This document shows positions 60,569-64,000 of a DNA stretch of 64,000 bases, piece by piece. The position numbers and the translations under genes are program-made. The notes under the pieces are model-generated. The model made no database searches. It saw only the letters and a program-made list of their open reading frames with translations, and was not told where the DNA came from. Origin of the DNA: JBGPLJ01 sp035644395 (GTDB taxonomy: Bacteria; Pseudomonadota; Gammaproteobacteria; Steroidobacterales; Steroidobacteraceae); assembly GCA_035644395.1 (NCBI GenBank), contig DASQOR010000088.1:35148-99147 (forward strand), written 5' to 3'. The first letter of the stretch is position 1. Every line of letters starts with the position of its first letter.

Positions 60569-61462
60569 CTAGGTTGGAAGCGCCAGCTCCGCGACGGGAA
60601 TGACCTTGTAGCCAAGGAGCCGCTCGGCCTGCTCGATGCCGCCCTGCAGGTCGCCGACCGTATTCATCTTGCCGAGGTCGACGCCGATGTTGACGATGGT
60701 CTGGGCGATTTCGGGCGACAGGCCCGTAACGATCACCGTTGCGCCGAGAAGGCGCGACGCCTCGACGGTCTGCACGAGGTGATTCGCCACGGCCGCGTCC
60801 ATGGCCGCGACGCCGGTGATGTCGATGACAACGACCTTCGCGCGATTCGTGCGAATGCCGCGCAGGAGCTGCTCGGTCAACTGGCGCGCGCGCTGAGGAT
60901 CGATGACACCGATGATCGGCAGGATCAGGAGCCGCTCGCGTACCTGCAGCACCGGCGTTGATAGTTCACGGATCGCTTCCTGTTGCTGGCGGATGACACG
61001 CTCGCGCTCCTGCACGAAGCCGACCGCCACGGTATTCGCAATGCGGTTGGCCGCCGGCTCGTAGGCATCGAGAATGCGGTTGAGCTTGGTGAAATCGGCC
61101 TGGTACTTGGCGAACAGGGAGCGCGCGAGAACGTCGCGAAGGAGCAGCACGATGCCGACGACTTCATGCGTTTCGACGCCGCGGGGAATGATGCGCTCCG
61201 AGAGATTCCGGGCGTACGCCTGCAGCGCTTCGAACGTGCCGGTCGCGAGTGCCTCGACGTAGTTGTCGTAGACCGAGGTCGCTTCGGCGAAGATTTCTTC
61301 CTTCGTCATCGCCGTCAGGAGCTGTGCCTCGGTGATGCGGTTCGCCCACTCCTCGCGCAGCTGGGTGCGATTCTGGCGCAGGTGCGCTACCAGCTCCCTC
61401 AGCAGTTCGGTCGATTGGGGTGATGTCGGCTGCGATACTTCTGCGGCTCGCTTGCTGGCCAT
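60569..61462 (-). CDS. rsbR: RsbR-family stressosome sensor protein
   Basis: 297 residues. The N-terminal ~150 form an all-helical globin-like sensor region, then a linker helix (QERERVIRQQQEAIRELSTP) and a C-terminal STAS domain. The two threonines phosphorylated by RsbT in Bacillus RsbRA are not conserved: the T171 position is Val186 (IIGVID) and the T205 position is Ala223 (MDAAVANH). First gene of the module; GGGAG lies 7 nt before the ATG. Ligand unknown: a heme-type proximal His is not obvious. Confidence 0.9.
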   Translation of the reverse strand: MASKRAAEVSQPTSPQSTELLRELVAHLRQNRTQLREEWANRITEAQLLTAMTKEEIFAEATSVYDNYVEALATGTFEALQAYARNLSERIIPRGVETHEVVGIVLLLRDVLARSLFAKYQADFTKLNRILDAYEPAANRIANTVAVGFVQERERVIRQQQEAIRELSTPVLQVRERLLILPIIGVIDPQRARQLTEQLLRGIRTNRAKVVVIDITGVAAMDAAVANHLVQTVEASRLLGATVIVTGLSPEIAQTIVNIGVDLGKMNTVGDLQGGIEQAERLLGYKVIPVAELALPT

Positions 61463-61602
61463 TTTGCGGCTCCCGGACCCTGAGGAATTCTCCCTTGTGG
61501 CAGCGCACTCTACAGGCCGGACCGGTGCGGCTCATCAGGAAAATACCCGAGGCCCAGGGCAATATTTACAAAGCTGAACGGCAGCTGGACAAAAACCCTA
61601 CT

Positions 61603-61640
61603 CTTATCTATTCGGCGCTCTGGCAGACACGATAGATAAG
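61603..61640. repeat. 9-nt inverted repeat upstream of the stressosome genes
   Basis: CTTATCTAT (61603-61611) and ATAGATAAG (61632-61640) are perfect complements with a 20-nt loop. On the minus strand GGGTTTTTG follows about 4 nt on. It may end cupin transcripts or be a regulator site for rsbR. The remaining ~140 nt to rsbR show no convincing promoter. Confidence 0.4.
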
Positions 61641-61724
61641 GTATCGCCCCACGGGCCGTGGTCCTTGCCGGACGGCGGCACCGGCATCGGCGACGCGCAT
61701 CCCTGCGCGTCGCCAGATTTCAAC

Positions 61725-62303
61725 TCAGAACGGGCAGAATCCCGGATCGGCCGCGTCGATCCTTCGGGTCGCGTTCGCCGGGACGATCTGAAACGCGATC
61801 AGCTCGAGCGTTACCTGACCCTCGTTCCTGACCATGTGAAGGTACCCGCCCCCTTCGTCGATGAAGCCGGTTCCCGCTGCATACGTCGTCGGGGAACACG
61901 ACGGGTCGTCGCCGCTGTAGATCGTTGCAGTTCCTGTCTTGACCAGTACGACGCTCGGTCCCGGGTGGGTGTGCCAGCCGCTGGAGCCGCCCACGGGGAC
62001 CGTATTCTTGACGACATAGACGTCGGATGGATCCCTCGCCTTGATCTTCACCAGGTGACCGTTTTCGTCCACGTCATCGTCGTCGTCATGATCGCGCCCG
62101 CCTTTGCTGTGGCCGTGGTCGTGACCGTGGCGACGGGTATTGACCTGGATTTCCTCGAAGAACGAGCGCGCGAGAATCTCACTGTTGAAATTCACCGCGG
62201 GAGTCGCAACTGCCGTGCCGGGCAGATTGACCAGGCCAGCGACGGCGCACGTCGCGAGGCTCGCCAGTGCGGCATGCTTCAAACCTGGGCCATTGAGTTT
62301 CAT
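61725..62303 (-). CDS. Secreted cupin protein with His/Asp-rich insert
   Basis: 192 residues from ATG 62303 (GGAGG just upstream). Signal peptide ends near GTAVATPAV. Residues 59-83 are a His- and Asp-rich stretch (HGHDHGHSKGGRDHDDDDD), a probable metal-binding loop. A single cupin barrel follows, with HxH in GWHTHPGPS and a later His in GYLHMVRN. No enzyme class is assigned. Divergent from the HTH/beta-propeller regulator and 262 nt upstream of rsbR on the same strand. Confidence 0.8.
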   Translation of the reverse strand: MKLNGPGLKHAALASLATCAVAGLVNLPGTAVATPAVNFNSEILARSFFEEIQVNTRRHGHDHGHSKGGRDHDDDDDVDENGHLVKIKARDPSDVYVVKNTVPVGGSSGWHTHPGPSVVLVKTGTATIYSGDDPSCSPTTYAAGTGFIDEGGGYLHMVRNEGQVTLELIAFQIVPANATRRIDAADPGFCPF

Positions 62304-62489
62304 GTTGGTCCTCCACCGTGTGTGTGAATTCGGCGCAGGTACGGTCGCCGCCGCCGATCGCGCAGACAAGCTGCAAAGGACCGCAAGCGCCGGTCCTGGG
62401 CCTGGTGCCGTGCATTGCCGTCGATTGCCGCTACCCCGGGCGCGTGCAAGAATTCCGGCCGTTCAAGCCGCAGGTCGCTGGAGAGCGCT

Positions 62490-64000
62490 ATGGAAGAACC
62501 CGCGGGCGCGCAGCAAGGCCGGCTGGACTCATGGAAGAAGATCGCGTCGTACCTCAAGCGGGACGTCAGCACCGTGCAGCGCTGGGAACGGCGCGAGGCG
62601 ATGCCCGTCCACCGCCACCTTCATGACAAGCAAGGTTCGGTCTACGCCTTCCGCCCGGAGCTCGACCGGTGGTGGTCGAATCGGAGCGCGCAACTCACCA
62701 ACGAACAGGAAGCCGCGGCGGAGTCGCTCCCGAAATCGCGTCGCAATCGTCTTCCCTGGGTTGCGGCCGCGGTCGGGGCACTGCTCGTCGCGGGCGTCGC
62801 ACTCTGGTTCCTGAATCGCGTCGACTATTTCCGGCACAGTCCGCTAGCCGACGCGAAGTTCCGGACGCTCACGGACTTCGACGGAACGGAGAACGCCGCC
62901 GCGATCTCGCGCGACGGATCCGTCGTCGCGTTTCTGTCGGACCAGGACGGTCAGATGGATGCCTGGGTGACGCAGGTTGGTAGCGGCGCCTTTCACAACC
63001 TCACACACGGCGCGCTGCGCGAGCTGGTCAATCCATCGATTCGCACCCTCGGCTTCTCGCCGGACGGAGCGCTGGTGTCCATCTGGACCCGCAAACCGGG
63101 CGGCTCCCAGTCAAAGGACATCAACATCTGGGCCGCACCGCTCAAGGGCGGGCCGTTGCAACCGTATCTGGCGGAAGCTGCGGAGTTCGACTGGTCGCGT
63201 GACAGCGGCAGGCTCGTGTATCACACGACGGCGCCCGGGGATCCGCTATTCGTGAAGGAACCCGATCAGCTCGCGCATCAGGTCTATGTCGCGCCAGCAG
63301 GCGTGCACTGTCATTTCCCCGTGTGGTCTACCGATGGCGAGTCCATCTACTTCGTTCGCGGGGTGCCGCCCGATGAATGGGATGTCTGGCGCCTCAGCGT
63401 TGCCACTGGCACCGCTGAGAGGATCACCCATCATGACGCGCGGGTCACATATCCCGTCGTCCTGGATCGACGCACCCTTCTTTATCTGGCGACGGATCGC
63501 GATGGATCGGGGCCGTGGCTTTATGCCGTCGATGTCGAGCGGCGCATCCCTTACCGGGTCACTTCGGGCACCGAGCGGCACACGTCGCTTGCCGCCAGCG
63601 CTGACGCCGCGCGCCTGGTCGTAACGATCGCCAATCCCCGGTCGAATCTCTGGCGCATCCCCATTTCGACGACGGCGGTCGCGGACACCGGCGCCAGCCG
63701 CATCACGGTGCCGGGCGGGCGTGGCTTGTCGCCGCGATTGGGCCCGGACTATCTCGTATATGTCGCCGAGAGTGGCGGGAAGCAGGGAATCTGGAAATTC
63801 GCGCGCGGCGCGGCGACCAAACTTTGGAGTGACGCTCAGGCACGCGTGATGGGTGCACCCGCGATTGATCGGACCGGACGACGCATTGCATTTGCGGCGA
63901 CGAATGGCGCCGGCACCCGCTTGCACGTGATGAACGACGATGGAACGGAATTGAGGGTCGTCAACCAGGCGCTGGAGTTTCGCGGCTCTCCCGCCTGGGC
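62490..64000 (+). CDS. Membrane-anchored HTH regulator with PD40 beta-propeller (3' end beyond window)
   Basis: At least 503 residues from ATG 62490 (GGAGAG upstream); the gene runs off the right edge. Residues ~13-62 form an HTH-like DNA-binding segment (KKIASYLKRDVSTVQRWERR). One membrane helix lies at about 90-108 (VAAAVGALLVAGVALWFLN). After it come TolB/PD40 blades (AAISRDGSVVAFLSD, LGFSPDGALVSIW, PVWSTDGESIYFV), which should lie in the periplasm. The design recalls CadC/ToxR one-component sensors. It may control the divergent cupin gene. Confidence 0.85.
   Translation, partial: MEEPAGAQQGRLDSWKKIASYLKRDVSTVQRWERREAMPVHRHLHDKQGSVYAFRPELDRWWSNRSAQLTNEQEAAAESLPKSRRNRLPWVAAAVGALLVAGVALWFLNRVDYFRHSPLADAKFRTLTDFDGTENAAAISRDGSVVAFLSDQDGQMDAWVTQVGSGAFHNLTHGALRELVNPSIRTLGFSPDGALVSIWTRKPGGSQSKDINIWAAPLKGGPLQPYLAEAAEFDWSRDSGRLVYHTTAPGDPLFVKEPDQLAHQVYVAPAGVHCHFPVWSTDGESIYFVRGVPPDEWDVWRLSVATGTAERITHHDARVTYPVVLDRRTLLYLATDRDGSGPWLYAVDVERRIPYRVTSGTERHTSLAASADAARLVVTIANPRSNLWRIPISTTAVADTGASRITVPGGRGLSPRLGPDYLVYVAESGGKQGIWKFARGAATKLWSDAQARVMGAPAIDRTGRRIAFAATNGAGTRLHVMNDDGTELRVVNQALEFRGSPAW

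Noticed and set aside
56518..61462. Sigma-B operon
   Set aside because: RsbR, RsbS, RsbT and RsbX are present, but there is no RsbV, RsbW or sigma factor; the downstream genes are two-component and c-di-GMP proteins.
61665..62327. 220-residue + strand ORF across the cupin gene
   Set aside because: The minus strand has a signal peptide, a good ribosome-binding site and cupin motifs; the + frame has neither.
1..64000. tRNA, rRNA, prophage or attachment sites
   Set aside because: No cloverleaf, rRNA signature, integrase or phage structural gene was recognised when reading both strands; a covariance-model scan would settle the RNA part.

Overview
The window is GC-rich, densely coded bacterial chromosome with no rRNA, tRNA, CRISPR array, prophage or intact transposase that I could see. 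Gene content points to a Gram-negative, aerobic, polymer-degrading gammaproteobacterium, possibly of the Xanthomonadales/Steroidobacterales/Nevskiales type. The pointers are two TonB-dependent receptors, a xylan-utilisation locus like the Xanthomonas CUT systems, a 180-kDa-class NAD-glutamate dehydrogenase, HPPD and ETF-quinone oxidoreductase. The lineage is inference from gene families only.

Layout. (1) 1-9.8 kb: acyl-CoA and amino-acid catabolism. A fused isobutyryl-CoA mutase (icmF, cut by the left edge) faces a thiolase, a methylglutaconyl-CoA-hydratase-like protein and an HSD10-like dehydrogenase. Class I fumarase, ETF-QO and ZapE follow. (2) 9.8-23.3 kb: M13 peptidase, HPPD, a three-gene 2-oxo-acid dehydrogenase operon (E1 alpha, E1 beta, E2), the large glutamate dehydrogenase, a GT2 glycosyltransferase, GpmA and an ISC-type ferredoxin. 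(3) 23.4-27.4 kb: a thiamine-acquisition operon under a TPP riboswitch (outer-membrane receptor, UPF0045 thiamine-binding-like protein, PnuT-like permease, APH-fold kinase). (4) 27.4-40.9 kb: mixed genes, namely PhzF-like, beta-propellers, MFS exporters, a ModF-like double ABC ATPase, MBL hydrolase, JmjC/cupin hydroxylase, Kef-type antiporter, CrcB, GST and PPK2. (5) 40.9-56.1 kb: a glucuronoxylan locus with a LacI regulator, an uptake permease, GH67 alpha-glucuronidase, SGNH acetylesterase, ManD, a hexuronate permease, a large TonB receptor and a GH3 enzyme. Three LacI-family operator-like palindromes lie in its promoters. (6) 56.2-61.5 kb: a complete stressosome module (RsbR-RsbS-RsbT-RsbX) followed by a histidine kinase carrying an RsbU-like N-terminus, a NarL-type regulator, a diguanylate cyclase and a PilZ protein. 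(7) 61.7-64 kb: a secreted His/Asp-rich cupin, divergent from a membrane-anchored HTH/beta-propeller regulator cut by the right edge.

The points most worth following are these. The stressosome appears to feed a two-component/c-di-GMP output, and its RsbR lacks both phosphorylatable threonines. A family of long perfect palindromes shares a GGGGACA core, and two copies run exactly from stop codon to stop codon between convergent genes. The TPP riboswitch is followed by a hairpin that buries the ribosome-binding site. The LacI-type operators tie the xylan genes together.
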